A stretch of 64,000 nucleotides of DNA from Natrinema zhouii (lineage in GTDB: Archaea > Halobacteriota > Halobacteria > Halobacteriales > Natrialbaceae). The position numbers and the translations under genes are program-made. The notes under the pieces are model-generated. The model worked only from the letters and a program-made list of their open reading frames with translations, did no database searches and was not told the origin of the DNA. Of this stretch, positions 53,136-62,028 are shown in pieces (within the stretch, counting starts at the first letter, position 1; each line of letters starts with the position of its first letter). Location of the stretch: the NCBI RefSeq assembly GCF_013456555.2, contig NZ_CP084882.1:310001-374000 (forward strand). The letters are read 5' to 3'.

Positions 53136-54215
53136 TCAGCGGTTCTGGCGCTGCTGAATATACTCATGAGTGTCCCCGAGCAAGATATACTCCGTTTCCT
53201 GGAGTTCATCGATAGTCCCCGAGCCAGTGACAAACATCGCTGTCTGGAGTTCAGCAGTCAGGTCTTCAATCAACTTAACAACAGCCGCTGTCCCCTCTAC
53301 TGCTGGCTCTAAGAACGGCTTAGCGAGACCTCCTGCTTGTGCACCCAGTGCGATTGCTTTGGCAACATCCAAGCCAGTACGAACTCCACCGCTTGCGATC
53401 ACACAACTGTGTTCCTGAGTACACTCTATTGTACTAGCGGCAGTCGGAATTCCCCAATCCCGGAACAGAGTCCCAACACGTTCTTGTCGAGGTGCATTAT
53501 CTGCTGCTGCACGATAAGCTTCGATACCTGACCATGTCGTACCACCTTTGCCGGCGACATCAATCGCATCAATTTCGATCGTGGCAAATTTCTGGGCGGT
53601 TTTTGCAGAGATTCCGTTTCCAGTCTCCTTTACGATCACCGGTACAGAGAGTTCATCAACTACTTGCTCAATTGCTGTTAAACAATTTCGTGAATTGACA
53701 TCGCCCTCCGGTTGGATAGCTTCTTGGAGGAAGTTCAGGTGGACTGCTAGTGCATCGGCATCTATCATTTCGACGGCTCGTTCTATCTTTTCGAGATCGT
53801 ATTCTCGGAGTTGTGCTGCCCCGAGGTTTCCGTAGAGGAATGCATCGGGCGCAACTTCGCGAACAACTGTATAAGATTCTAAAACATCTTTATCGTCGAT
53901 CTCTAGCCCTGCCCGTTGACTTCCAACACCCATAGCGATCCCAGTTTCGCCGGCAGCAGCAGCCAAAGATCGGTTGATATCTGTAGTGTTCGGATGGCCA
54001 CCAGTCATACTTTCGATGACGATTGGTACCGCGAGCTCATGGTCCAAAAATTCCACTGAGGTATCAATCGCATCGCGATGTAAATTCGGAAGAGCCTCGT
54101 GGATAAGCTGTACATCTCCAAAACCCGTTCCAACAGTCTCAACATCTTTTTCGCGGATTATTCGGATATGATCGTCTTTTCGATCCTCTGTCTCCGATGG
54201 CTTTGTCTCCGACAT
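53136..54215 (-). CDS. fni: Type 2 isopentenyl-diphosphate isomerase
   Basis: 359 aa, FMN- and NADPH-dependent type. MTGGHPNTTDINRSLA, 'GETGIAMGVGSQRAGLE', LQEAIQPEGDVNSRN, VKETGNGISAKTA, GKGGTTWSGIEAYRA and ASGGVRTGLDVAKAIALGA cover the substrate- and FMN-binding loops of a TIM barrel. It interconverts IPP and DMAPP for archaeal lipid and carotenoid synthesis. Transcribed alone on the minus strand, with no other mevalonate gene nearby. Confidence 0.9.
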   Translation of the reverse strand: MSETKPSETEDRKDDHIRIIREKDVETVGTGFGDVQLIHEALPNLHRDAIDTSVEFLDHELAVPIVIESMTGGHPNTTDINRSLAAAAGETGIAMGVGSQRAGLEIDDKDVLESYTVVREVAPDAFLYGNLGAAQLREYDLEKIERAVEMIDADALAVHLNFLQEAIQPEGDVNSRNCLTAIEQVVDELSVPVIVKETGNGISAKTAQKFATIEIDAIDVAGKGGTTWSGIEAYRAAADNAPRQERVGTLFRDWGIPTAASTIECTQEHSCVIASGGVRTGLDVAKAIALGAQAGGLAKPFLEPAVEGTAAVVKLIEDLTAELQTAMFVTGSGTIDELQETEYILLGDTHEYIQQRQNR

Positions 54216-54320
54216 TGAATTGGTCTGTGGTCGTAAACTGCAAAAGGATATCGATAGTGGGAGTCAATATAGTTGACAAAGAACAGTTTGGAAATATTCC
54301 GATAGTAGTGATTTAAGATG

Positions 54321-54515
54321 TTAACTTTTAGATTTGGACTCTTCGTTGACTTCCTCAGGCAATATCCTTATCTCGATCATGCGCTCAACTTTAGCGTTGT
54401 GATGGTGAATTGATTCGTTGTTTGGTTGGGATATTCTGGTCACAGCGTTATTGAGAAGAGAGCCAAACTTAGATACAATATGTACACTGATTTCATTACG
54501 AGTGGCACTTTCAGT
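54321..54515 (-). pseudogene. MptA C-terminal remnant
   Basis: About 62 codons ending at 54321 align with the last part of MptA (39379-40323). HIVSKFGSLLNNAVTRIS matches DVVDEFDHLPDDTVISMK in layout, and NNESIHHHNAKVERMIEIR matches NDESIHQHNAHAERVTEIG closely. The rest of the gene is missing. An independent, older copy than the intact gene, given the divergence. Confidence 0.65.
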
Positions 54516-54879
54516 TGCTGTTGCCGAAGTTACTATATTGCACTCACAAATGGATAGAATGTAATAGACTTTTAAGCGATCGGTGTCTATATAAAAGTAC
54601 AATAGAAATGGATACTTCCCTAAACAGTTTATAAGTGCTGCACCCTATTGGAATTACAACCATACCTGTGTAAAACAATTCCGGTGGTTGTATTTTTACG
54701 GTGAAAAGAAATGAGTATAAGATGTTTTTGTCTCTGTTCTGTGTATACTAATTCGAATATAACCACATAAGAGCCCAATAAGATTGGATTTTCTTGGATG
54801 ATAGTAGAACAGAGCAAAACAGCGTCACGCAGACTGAGTCAGTGAGTGGTACGACGTTTAGCGACGGATAGTCTATAGC

Positions 54880-55122
54880 TGGCTCAAGCGACTCGTTGAT
54901 GACGCGCTCATTCTGGTTGACGGAGCGCCGTGGCTGAAAGTGGCATGCCACCATCACAACCTCCGATTCTACTAAGTCACCCATGGGAACCGGAATAGCA
55001 TCGAACGGGCGTTTAAAGAACTAAAACGCCGAACTAAATCGTTTGCCAACCATTTCTGATACGCTGAGCTGGAAACCGCAGAAGCGTGACTTCAATCGTT
55101 CGCGGTTTGCTGGAACTAGCTA
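54880..55122 (+). pseudogene. IS6-family transposase C-terminal relic
   Basis: The plus strand reads WLKRLVDDALILVDGAPWLK, CHHHNLRFY, a TAA, then THGNRNSIERAFKELKRRTK, a TGA, then YAELETAEA, a TGA, LQSFAVCWN. This is the catalytic end of an IS6-type (ISH14/ISH29-like) DDE transposase, with THGNRN-IER-FKE-KRRT as the Glu region. Three in-frame stops, no N terminus. Inactive. Confidence 0.65.
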
Positions 55123-55233
55123 CTCTGAATATGCCCTTTGTGTGGGCAGCGTCCAGATACCCAGTGTGATGGGAGCAACTCACCTTTCGAAGGTTTTTTT
55201 TTAAATCTCAGTCCAATACAGCTGTGAGTAACG

Positions 55234-55476
55234 ATGGTAAGCAGCACCAGATTTGTAGATATTCCTGTGGTGATGAAAGTCGTCCAACGTGTTGCAGCGG
55301 TCACAGACCAAGAAGTAACCAAGTTACTGCCCTTGTATGATGCGATTGATCCCGAGGCGCTAGATTCACTTACCGAGTCCGTCGTGACGAGCCCAGCATC
55401 GCTGGAAATTCGTTTCACATACGCAGGACAGCAAGTTATAATCGACGGAAGAGGAACTGTTAGTGTCGAAAACTAG
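55234..55476 (+). CDS. HalOD1 output-domain protein
   Basis: 80 aa. 'VAAVTDQEVTKLLPLYDAID' and PEALDSLTESV are the core of the HalOD1 domain, followed by the strand 'LEIRFTYAGQQVIIDGRGTVSV'. The domain occurs alone, as here, or as the output part of haloarchaeal sensor/response proteins. Function unknown, probably signal output or DNA/protein binding. Flanked by transposase relics. Confidence 0.8.
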   Translation: MVSSTRFVDIPVVMKVVQRVAAVTDQEVTKLLPLYDAIDPEALDSLTESVVTSPASLEIRFTYAGQQVIIDGRGTVSVEN

Positions 55477-55582
55477 CTGATGGGACAGCGAGTAATTGCA
55501 GAGCGGCTCTGGTGAATCGCTGGACAGCGTCGGCTTCGACCGTCAGAACTAGGAGTATAAAGCGAGAAACCGCCGATGATCC

Positions 55583-55780
55583 ATGTCGAAGATTTCCCGC
55601 TTCACAAGCAAAGCAGTCCAGTTAGCTAAAAATGCTGTTGGTGAGCGAGGTGGAGTTGCCGCCCCCAAAGGGGGTGGCGGCTTCGCCGAGTATGCGGTGG
55701 TGTCGCTGCACTATCTGCGGGTTTACCTAGAGAAATCCTACAGAGAAGCACTTGAAAGTCATTCTGTCAATCAGTCATGA
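55583..55780 (+). pseudogene. IS5-family transposase N-terminal fragment
   Basis: FTSKAVQLAKNAVGERGG, GGGGFAEYAVVSLHYLRVYL and EKSYREALESHS correspond to the first 60 or so residues of the IS5 transposase at 60479-61339 (GKEGYADWLILAVQGLKEYL). The frame then diverges and stops. Remainder of the element was deleted. Confidence 0.65.
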
Positions 55781-55889
55781 TTAAACTATAGGTTCATCCA
55801 AAAGAGAGGATAACTCCGAACATCAGCTAGGAGGGTGATCTAGCGCGAAATCAGCACGACTTATAGGCCTCAACAGCCAGTATGTGAGT

Positions 55890-56171
55890 ATGGCAGACCT
55901 AAACCCGATCGCGAAGCGAATACACCAGATCAGTCCCGGACCTGTCGAGCTGACGCTCGACGATGGAACGACGGCCATATTTCATATTTCTGGGGCCGAG
56001 TTCTTTCAGCAGGAATTTCAGGCGGAGGGTGTTTCTGAGGACGATGAAGCGGACTATCGATTCATTACGAGCACAGATAACGAATCAGTTCTGGTTGGAC
56101 GGAAGGGCGTAGACGAATCGAAGTGGACGACAATCGGGACGGTAACTGAAGTCACCAGAGATGGATCGTAA
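55890..56171 (+). CDS. Haloarchaeal hypothetical protein (93 aa)
   Basis: About 93 aa from the ATG at 55890; a start at 55884 adds two residues. An acidic, beta-rich small protein, with 'PVELTLDDGTTAIFHISGAE' then DYRFITSTDNESVLVGRKG and 'WTTIGTVTEVTRDGS'. It belongs by appearance to a widespread haloarchaeal family of unknown function (SH3/OB-like small domain). Codon use is typical. No co-directed partner. Confidence 0.6.
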   Translation: MADLNPIAKRIHQISPGPVELTLDDGTTAIFHISGAEFFQQEFQAEGVSEDDEADYRFITSTDNESVLVGRKGVDESKWTTIGTVTEVTRDGS

Positions 56172-56528
56172 CCCTGTTCGCTAAGAATCAGACTATCCAC
56201 CCGTTCACGACGTATCATTTCTTGCAATGTGAGGGAAAACTCCGTTCTAGTCGGTTCTTCGGCGACAGCTGCCGTCAGCACAGTTAATGACGGTCAACAG
56301 TTCTCCTGGAACGCAACATCTCCGTCCATCAGTATATAGTAATTCATCTTTTTCGGATAATGTCGGCGTTTCGTCGTGCCGTTTCGAAATTCCACCCATT
56401 GGATTACATGCATATATATATATATATATATATAATACATGAACATAACCTCCTCCAAAAGCAGGGAACATGTATATATTAGCACAGTAAACTCGGATCG
56501 GTCGCTGAAACTCATGAGACCCAATTAC
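56172..56528. other. AT-rich intergenic region with a dinucleotide repeat
   Basis: 357 bases with no gene recognised. It contains the (AT)n tract at 56412-56434. Frames seen here are shadows or too short. Confidence 0.4.
56412..56434. repeat. (AT)n microsatellite
   Basis: About 11.5 alternating AT units in a row, unusual in haloarchaeal DNA. Could be slippage-prone and a local melting site. No regulatory link visible. Confidence 0.85.
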
Positions 56529-57300
56529 TTATCGATAATTATCCAGATTCGAATCACTGATTTCGGTCTCGAGGTCATCGACGTATTCCATCAGAATCTC
56601 CGGCAGATCGGTGGTGTATCGTTCGTCCTTGAACTGATACTTCGGGCCAATAATAGCGATCGCACCGAGAACGTTCCATCGGGGCCTATCACGCGCCGCT
56701 CAACTTCTCTGAGACTGTTAACGTACTCTTCGTTGATGAATGCAACGCCTCGATCGCGAATCTACTCGAGTTCTCGGAGGAAATTGTCTCGGTTCGTGAT
56801 AGTGTGTACCGTCTATCTCGGAAGTCCCCAGTCGTCCAGTACCGCTTCGACGCGCTCGTCCGGTAATTCGGCGAGACTCGCTTTGCCAGTTGCAACGCTA
56901 TGGAGATAATAGTAGATCTCGTCAGAGCTAGGTGCGGGGATATATATATCACTTCTTGGACGAAAAGTGGCTGTCTGGGTAGAAGGATTCGGGGAGAAAA
57001 TATCGCAATTATCACTTCCAACGACGAATTCAACCTCTTCGCCGATGCGGTCAGAAAGTTTTGTGTCAGTCTACTTCGCCAACGTGTATGCCTTCTTGCG
57101 TGAGCGTACATACTCGCCGTGATTGAGGAACTATAATCCGATGTGATATACCGCGCCCTCCTTTGTGAGATGGAGGTGAATCGCACTTCTCGCGATCTCC
57201 AACTCCTCGGCCAGTTCATCAAGCGTTGCACTACCCACTCTCTGAATCGTGTCGATTACGTCCAGTGACCGTTCTGTAGTTTTTGCTGTCTGCTTGGTTA
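56529..57300 (-). pseudogene. IclR-family regulator pseudogene
   Basis: Read on the minus strand with several corrections, this is a complete IclR protein. The HTH is TERSLDVIDTIQRVGSATLD with ELAEELEIARSAIHLHL; a short internal deletion precedes KEGAVYHIGL; a TAG precedes FLNHGEYVRSRKKAY; the effector domain has ATGKASLAELPDERVEAVLD and IRDRGVAFINEEYVN; the C terminus is LPEILMEYVDDLETEI, ending at 56529. At least two stops and several shifts. IclR proteins often control catabolic or acetate genes. Here it lies upstream-to-downstream beside acetyl-CoA synthetase on the same strand. Confidence 0.75.
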
Positions 57301-57381
57301 TATCTCTTTGTACCGACTGATACGGTATAATGATTCGCCTGACTCGGTACCATCTCCCTTGGAGATCCTATGCAGAAACCG

Positions 57382-57657
57382 TTAGCGGAGATGCTCTTGC
57401 AGGATTTGATAGCGATATGATCCGTTGTATCCTCTCGACCACTTCTCTAAGTACGGTCGACTTTCACAGAATAACCCGAACAACTCCAGTGAAAACCGGT
57501 CGTCGATTTCACCTTCGACACCCTCGTATAGTACTCGTGATTTTATGTAAGGACCTCTCGTCGGATGATCCAGACACTCCGTTTTTAGATACTCTCGTAC
57601 TACGTCGTCAGTTTCCGCGATATCGAATGTCTGTAACTGGGAAGGGATTTCGTTCAT
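57382..57657 (-). CDS. Hypothetical protein (91 aa), possibly a gene fragment
   Basis: 91 aa, acidic, with an open frame and good composition: DIAETDDVVREYLKTECL, then EGEIDDRFSLELFGLF and PYLEKWSRGYNG. No family recognised. It lies between the dead IclR gene and acetyl-CoA synthetase, all on the minus strand. It may be the tail of a lost gene, because everything around it is eroded. Confidence 0.4.
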   Translation of the reverse strand: MNEIPSQLQTFDIAETDDVVREYLKTECLDHPTRGPYIKSRVLYEGVEGEIDDRFSLELFGLFCESRPYLEKWSRGYNGSYRYQILQEHLR

Positions 57658-57940
57658 GGTGATTGAGGTGCCTCTGGCGGTTACCGGGAAGATATAGAGT
57701 GTTTATTCCGGATGAATCATAATAATGTCGATGTGGCTACAGCGACTTCGGATCGATACACATCTCATTTCACTTTTTAGGAGCGGGCCGTCGTAGTTAG
57801 TCGCTTCCAGTGATGTATCTTTGTCGGATTCCGATTCTATAGAAATTGTCTTTCCTAATCACTCAACAAAGGATCAGGGATGTAAAATGTCCTGTCAGCC
57901 AGTGAACGAGGAGACCGTAGTCAGAAATACTTTCGACTGC

Positions 57941-59908
57941 TCACTGTCGATTCCAGATCGTTGCGAGCTCACCGAGAATTTCCGGATTCCGTAGGCTGTC
58001 GCTGTTCGGAAGTTCTCGACCGTCGACGACACGCTCGAGGAGCCGATACATAGTCTTCCCGGAGTAGGTTTCGGGTAGTTCGGGCGTGAATACGATGCTC
58101 GCTGGCCGTGCGAACTCACCGACGTGCTCGACGACTGCATCCGCGATGGCGTCTTCGACGACATTCTGATCTTGCTGTTCTTGCTCGAGGGTTACAAAGA
58201 CACAAAGTGACGTCTCGCCAGCAGTACTCTCGGCGACGGCAGCAGCTTCGGTAATGCCGTCTACCGTCGTGATTGTAGCCTCGAGTTCGGCCGTTCCGAG
58301 GCGGCGGTTACCGATTGTGATCACATCGTCATCACGGCCGACGATCGTCACGTACCCATCGTCGTCAACGACGGCACGGTCACCTGTGAAATACCGCCAG
58401 GTATCCGCCCGCGGGTCCGAAAACGCTTGCCAGTACTCCGCGAGAACCCAGTACCGGTCACTCTCGAGCGGAGCGAGCATCGACGGCCAAGGGCGGTCAA
58501 TCGTCAGATAACCGGGTTCGCCCGGCGGGAGTTTGCGGCCGTCTTCGTCGACGATCTGGATTTCGATTCCAGGTAACGGTGGGCCGACCGAACCGGGCTT
58601 CGACTCGTCGATTCCGGGACGGACCGAAATGAGAACGCATCCGGTTTCGGTCTGCCACCACGTGTCGACGATCGGGCACCGTTCCTCACCGACATGGGTA
58701 TAGTACCACTCCCACGTATCCGGACCGATCGGTTCACCGACGGTACCGAGCAGGCGTAGCGACGACAGGTCATGGGACGAAGGAAACGACTCGCCCCACT
58801 TCATAAACGTCCGGATCACTCCTGGTGTTGTATAAAAGACCTCCACGCCGTTTCGTTCGATCAACTCCCATGGCCGGTGGCGATCAGGATAGCGGAGACT
58901 CCCCTCCACAAGGACTACCGTTGCACCCGAGAGAAGCGGCCCGTAGACAACATAGGAGTGGCCGGTAATCCACCCGATATCGGCCGTACACCAGATTGTG
59001 GTCCCTGGCGTGAGGTCGAATACTTCCTGAGCCGTCCACGCAACACCTGTGAGGTAGCCCCCGGTCGCGTGAGTCATTCGTTGCTGGTCGCCGGTTGTCC
59101 CTGACGTGTGAATGTGAAAGAGGGGATCGGTCGACTTCCGCGACACTGGAGTCACATCTGCGCCGGCGTACGTCTCGACAAGGTCGTCGTAGTCGTATTG
59201 GTTCTCACCGAGATGCGTCCCGTGGCTCGCACCGAGTCGATCGACGACGATTGTGGGGAGCGATTTCTCGAGCGATGCTAGGGCCGTATCGGCTTTCCGC
59301 TTCTGGTCGATCGCGGTCTCCTCGCGGATACTACCGTCGCAGGTGACGAGCGCGGACGAGTCGACATGTTGCATCCGCTTGACGAGCGCATCGGGAGCAA
59401 ACCCCGCAAAGACGACATTGTGGACCGCCCCGATGCGAGCGCAGGCGAGCATCGCGATCGGCAACTCGGGGAGCTTCGGCAGGTAGATCGTGACGACGTC
59501 TTCCGCTTCGACACCGAGCTCGCGAAGCGCAGCTGCGACGGCCGACACCTCGCGGTAGAGGTCGTAATATGTATAGGTTCGGCGCTCGCCTCGTTTCCCC
59601 TCCCACCGTAGTGCGACCTGATTCTTCCGCTCTTCGAGGTGACGATCGATGCAATTTTCCGCGGCGTTCAGGCGGCCGCCGACGAACCATCGGTAAAAGG
59701 GCGCATTTTCCTCGTCGACGACGCGATCGTAGGGCTTGCGCCACTCAAGCAACGATGTGGCGGCCTCCCAGCACGCCGGCCACTTATGATCGAAGCAATC
59801 ATCGTCGGCTGGCTCCGTCGCAATACTATTGCGACTGAATGTTTGCGCAGTCCAGCGACGAACCGTTGAGTTCTCGAGGGAAGGATACGTCGGTCTCTCT
59901 TCGGTCAT
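57941..59908 (-). CDS. acs: Acetyl-CoA synthetase (AMP-forming)
   Basis: 655 aa, normal length. N terminus 'WRKPYDRVVDEENAPFYRWF' is family-typical. The AMP/ATP motif is FHIHTSGTTGDQQRMTHATG; here the usual Pro-Lys of the P-loop (TSGTTGxPK) reads TSGTTGDQQ, a noticeable departure. DTWWQTETGCVLI is the acyl/adenylate motif, YFTGDRAVVDDDGYVTIVGR has the TGD and hinge, and YSGKTMYRLL at the C terminus has the catalytic Lys normally acetylated. The lost P-loop Lys may lower activity or point to another acid substrate. Monocistronic. Confidence 0.88.
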   Translation of the reverse strand: MTEERPTYPSLENSTVRRWTAQTFSRNSIATEPADDDCFDHKWPACWEAATSLLEWRKPYDRVVDEENAPFYRWFVGGRLNAAENCIDRHLEERKNQVALRWEGKRGERRTYTYYDLYREVSAVAAALRELGVEAEDVVTIYLPKLPELPIAMLACARIGAVHNVVFAGFAPDALVKRMQHVDSSALVTCDGSIREETAIDQKRKADTALASLEKSLPTIVVDRLGASHGTHLGENQYDYDDLVETYAGADVTPVSRKSTDPLFHIHTSGTTGDQQRMTHATGGYLTGVAWTAQEVFDLTPGTTIWCTADIGWITGHSYVVYGPLLSGATVVLVEGSLRYPDRHRPWELIERNGVEVFYTTPGVIRTFMKWGESFPSSHDLSSLRLLGTVGEPIGPDTWEWYYTHVGEERCPIVDTWWQTETGCVLISVRPGIDESKPGSVGPPLPGIEIQIVDEDGRKLPPGEPGYLTIDRPWPSMLAPLESDRYWVLAEYWQAFSDPRADTWRYFTGDRAVVDDDGYVTIVGRDDDVITIGNRRLGTAELEATITTVDGITEAAAVAESTAGETSLCVFVTLEQEQQDQNVVEDAIADAVVEHVGEFARPASIVFTPELPETYSGKTMYRLLERVVDGRELPNSDSLRNPEILGELATIWNRQ

Positions 59909-60447
59909 AAGTCATCCCTTCGACGCCGATCCTCCTGTAGATTCCGTTTAGTATTATTGGCGATGTTACGGTTCGAAAAACGAAACAGGAGGATTTTATC
60001 ATCTCTATCAGAATGCCACCCATCACTGGTTCCGGTACTGATATTTAACTGAATTTTACAGCCTTCGAGGTCCCATGACGTGGGTTGGCGTATCTGAGTA
60101 TGCAACTCCATCTAGTTTAATTGTTACTTATGATCTACCTTCCCTACTTCGCTCACCCCATACAGGGTTCGCTCGTTGAGGGACTGCTTTGATGTGGACT
60201 CTCTGGGATAATCGAGAACGGCTGTAACTCATCCAGAAAGTCTGGTCAGGATTACTCCAGCGCCGTAGTCAGCATCGCGCCACATTAGATAGACGCCATC
60301 TCCGCAGACCGCCACGTCAGATGAGGCCCATCACTGGGATTAGGTATCTGGTTCAGATAGAGCAACCCGCCCCGGTCTGGGTATAACTGATAGCCGACAA
60401 TAATTGAGAACTCCTGAATTACCGCTTGAAGTCTCATTACTCTAATT
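59909..60447. other. Intergenic region upstream of acetyl-CoA synthetase
   Basis: About 540 bases. The first 150 hold the acs promoter (TTAGTATTATT is TATA-like on either strand). The minus strand between 60140 and 60437 reads as a short open stretch (MRLQAVIQEFSIIVGYQLY, then YLNQIPNPSDGPHLTW) with in-frame stops, probably a relic of an unidentified gene. The 9-bp target duplicate of the IS5-type element starts at 60448. Confidence 0.4.
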
Positions 60448-60456
60448 CAATAGAAC

Positions 60457-61434
60457 GGCCTTGTTTGAACGCGTGATTTCACGACTGTGAGTTCTCTATG
60501 GCGCGTTCGATGTTGCGGACCGCGGATTTCATGACAAGTTCACGGAATTGACCGAACCAGGTTCTCGACCAGAGCGTATTGCCGTATCTGCGTCGGATCC
60601 CGAAAAACACCGATTCAGCGTTCGAGCGCTGGTGGTACGCCCGATCCTTGATGAGCAAATTTCTCGCCCACCCCCGCAGTCCAGGATCTCGCTGCGGAAT
60701 CAGCGGCGTGATACTTTCCGCACGCAACCTCGTACGAAGCTCCTCCCAGTCGTAGCCCTTATCGGCAGCGACAGTCGCCAAATCGTCTAGATTCCGCACT
60801 AACACCTGCCAGCCGACTTGCGTATCGTGCGGTTGTTTCATCGAACAATGTATATCGAGAATCGCACTGGTTTCACAATCAATGAGCAGCGTCGTCTTCA
60901 CCGCCTCGAACGTGTAGTCCGTCCGTTTTGCGTAGTGCTGGCTGGCCTGGACGCGATCGACACCGGTTGCGTCGATCGCCTGCACATCACCGAGATCATA
61001 CAGTTCGACGGACTGATCAAGGATCGCTCGCCACCGCTTCATCGGAATCGACTGCTTTCGCGTACACACGGTCGAGAAGTGTGGGACCGTTTCAGGCGTC
61101 AATCCGAGTGATTCCGTCACTCTTGGCATCTCGCGGAGGACATCCATCAGCTTCCGGTACGGATGGCCGAGATACTCTTTCAATCCCTGAACGGCGAGAA
61201 TCAGCCAGTCAGCGTAGCCTTCTTTTCCCGGACGGTAGGCTGGAGCTGGCGTACCAACGACGGCTTTTTGGGCGAGCGATACAATCTTCTCTGTGAAGCG
61301 GGAGGTCTTCGTGTGCACAACGAACCCGTCCCGCTTCATTTCCTAGTAGATTTGGTATTTTCCCCGAGATACTAGCACGGCGATAAGTATTCGATCGACT
61401 CTACACTGTAACGTTTGAGCGTCTAAACAAGGCC
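60457..61434 (-). mobile_element. Intact IS5-family element with 9-bp target duplication
   Basis: 978 bp. Inverted ends GGCCTTGTTTGAACGC at the left and, reading inwards from the right, GGCCTTGTTTAGACGC. It is flanked by perfect copies of CAATAGAAC at 60448-60456 and 61435-61443. A 9-bp duplication is usual for the IS903/IS5-like group. Contains one intact transposase gene. Perfect repeats imply a recent insertion. Confidence 0.92.
60479..61339 (-). CDS. IS5-family transposase
   Basis: 286 aa, intact. DDE residues: GDVQAIDATGVDRVQASQHY (first Asp), TVAADKGYDWEEL (second Asp, in DKGYD) and 'YHQRSNAESVFFGIRRRYG' with the final Glu (R-x-x-x-E). N terminus GKEGYADWLILAVQGLKEYL matches the two broken copies at 28.1 and 55.6 kb. 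Start at 61339 lies about 95 bases inside the right end. Confidence 0.92.
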   Translation of the reverse strand: MKRDGFVVHTKTSRFTEKIVSLAQKAVVGTPAPAYRPGKEGYADWLILAVQGLKEYLGHPYRKLMDVLREMPRVTESLGLTPETVPHFSTVCTRKQSIPMKRWRAILDQSVELYDLGDVQAIDATGVDRVQASQHYAKRTDYTFEAVKTTLLIDCETSAILDIHCSMKQPHDTQVGWQVLVRNLDDLATVAADKGYDWEELRTRLRAESITPLIPQRDPGLRGWARNLLIKDRAYHQRSNAESVFFGIRRRYGNTLWSRTWFGQFRELVMKSAVRNIERAIENSQS

Positions 61435-61498
61435 CAATAGAACTATTCGAGATGATTGTTACGTCGTATACGTGACAGCTGAGCGAAACGCGTCCGAC

Positions 61499-61640
61499 TC
61501 AGGCCGAGTCGTCGGTAGCGGTCGGTTCGAACAATCGGTCCAGCGTGGCGGGATCCACGACATCGTTTAACGGTGGCTCGAGGATAGTTGGGGAAGCATC
61601 TTCCGCGTCGGAGATCGCTTCGAGGACGCCGACGGCTCGG
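61499..61640 (-). pseudogene. HalOD1 domain C-terminal remnant
   Basis: The minus-strand frame ending at 61499 reads AVGVLEAISDAEDASPTILE, then PPLNDVVDPATLDRLFEP: the PPL..V.DP..LD.LF pattern is HalOD1. Its 5' side is cut at about 61640, where a metallo-beta-lactamase fragment on the plus strand begins. Not functional. Confidence 0.6.
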
Positions 61641-61947
61641 TGCCGAACTGGAGTACGCAACCGACTCGCACATCCACGCGGACCATACCTCGGGCGTCCG
61701 CAATCTCGCCGACGAGGGCGTCATCCCTGAGGCGACGGTCGACCGCGGCGTCACCTACGCTGACGAACTGACTCTCTCAGCGGACAGCGACGAGTTCGAA
61801 GTCGGTGACGTCTCCATTGAGGCCGTCTACACGCCCAGTCATATCTCCGGGATGACCTCGTACCTGATCGACGACTCACTACTTGCGACTAGCGACGACC
61901 TGTTCGTCGAGAGTGTCACCCGCCCAGACTTAGAAGACGACGACTAA
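61641..61947 (+). pseudogene. Metallo-beta-lactamase (ETHE1/GloB-like) fragment
   Basis: From about 61641 the plus strand encodes LEYATDSHIHADHTSGVRNL, containing the THxHADH metal motif as SHIHADH, then 'FEVGDVSIEAVYTPSHISGM' and SYLIDDSLLATSDDLF with the GD(D) region, ending at a stop at 61947. The N-terminal strands and the downstream half (final His, rhodanese domain) are missing. Apparent starts at 61588 read into HalOD1 antisense DNA. A joint with the HalOD1 remnant. Confidence 0.6.
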
Positions 61948-62028
61948 GGTGCGGAAGACGCCGCCAGGCAGCTTTATAAGGCCTTGAGGTCGTTTAGCTG
62001 ACGGGAGTCTTCCGACGACCCCATCGCT

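Noticed and set aside
56412..56434. Replication origin or DNA-unwinding element
   Set aside because: An AT microsatellite alone, with no Orc1/Cdc6 gene or origin-recognition-box repeats nearby.
56439..57231. Genes on either strand of 156 and 180 codons
   Set aside because: Both are shadows of the IclR pseudogene, which can be followed on the minus strand in corrected frames.
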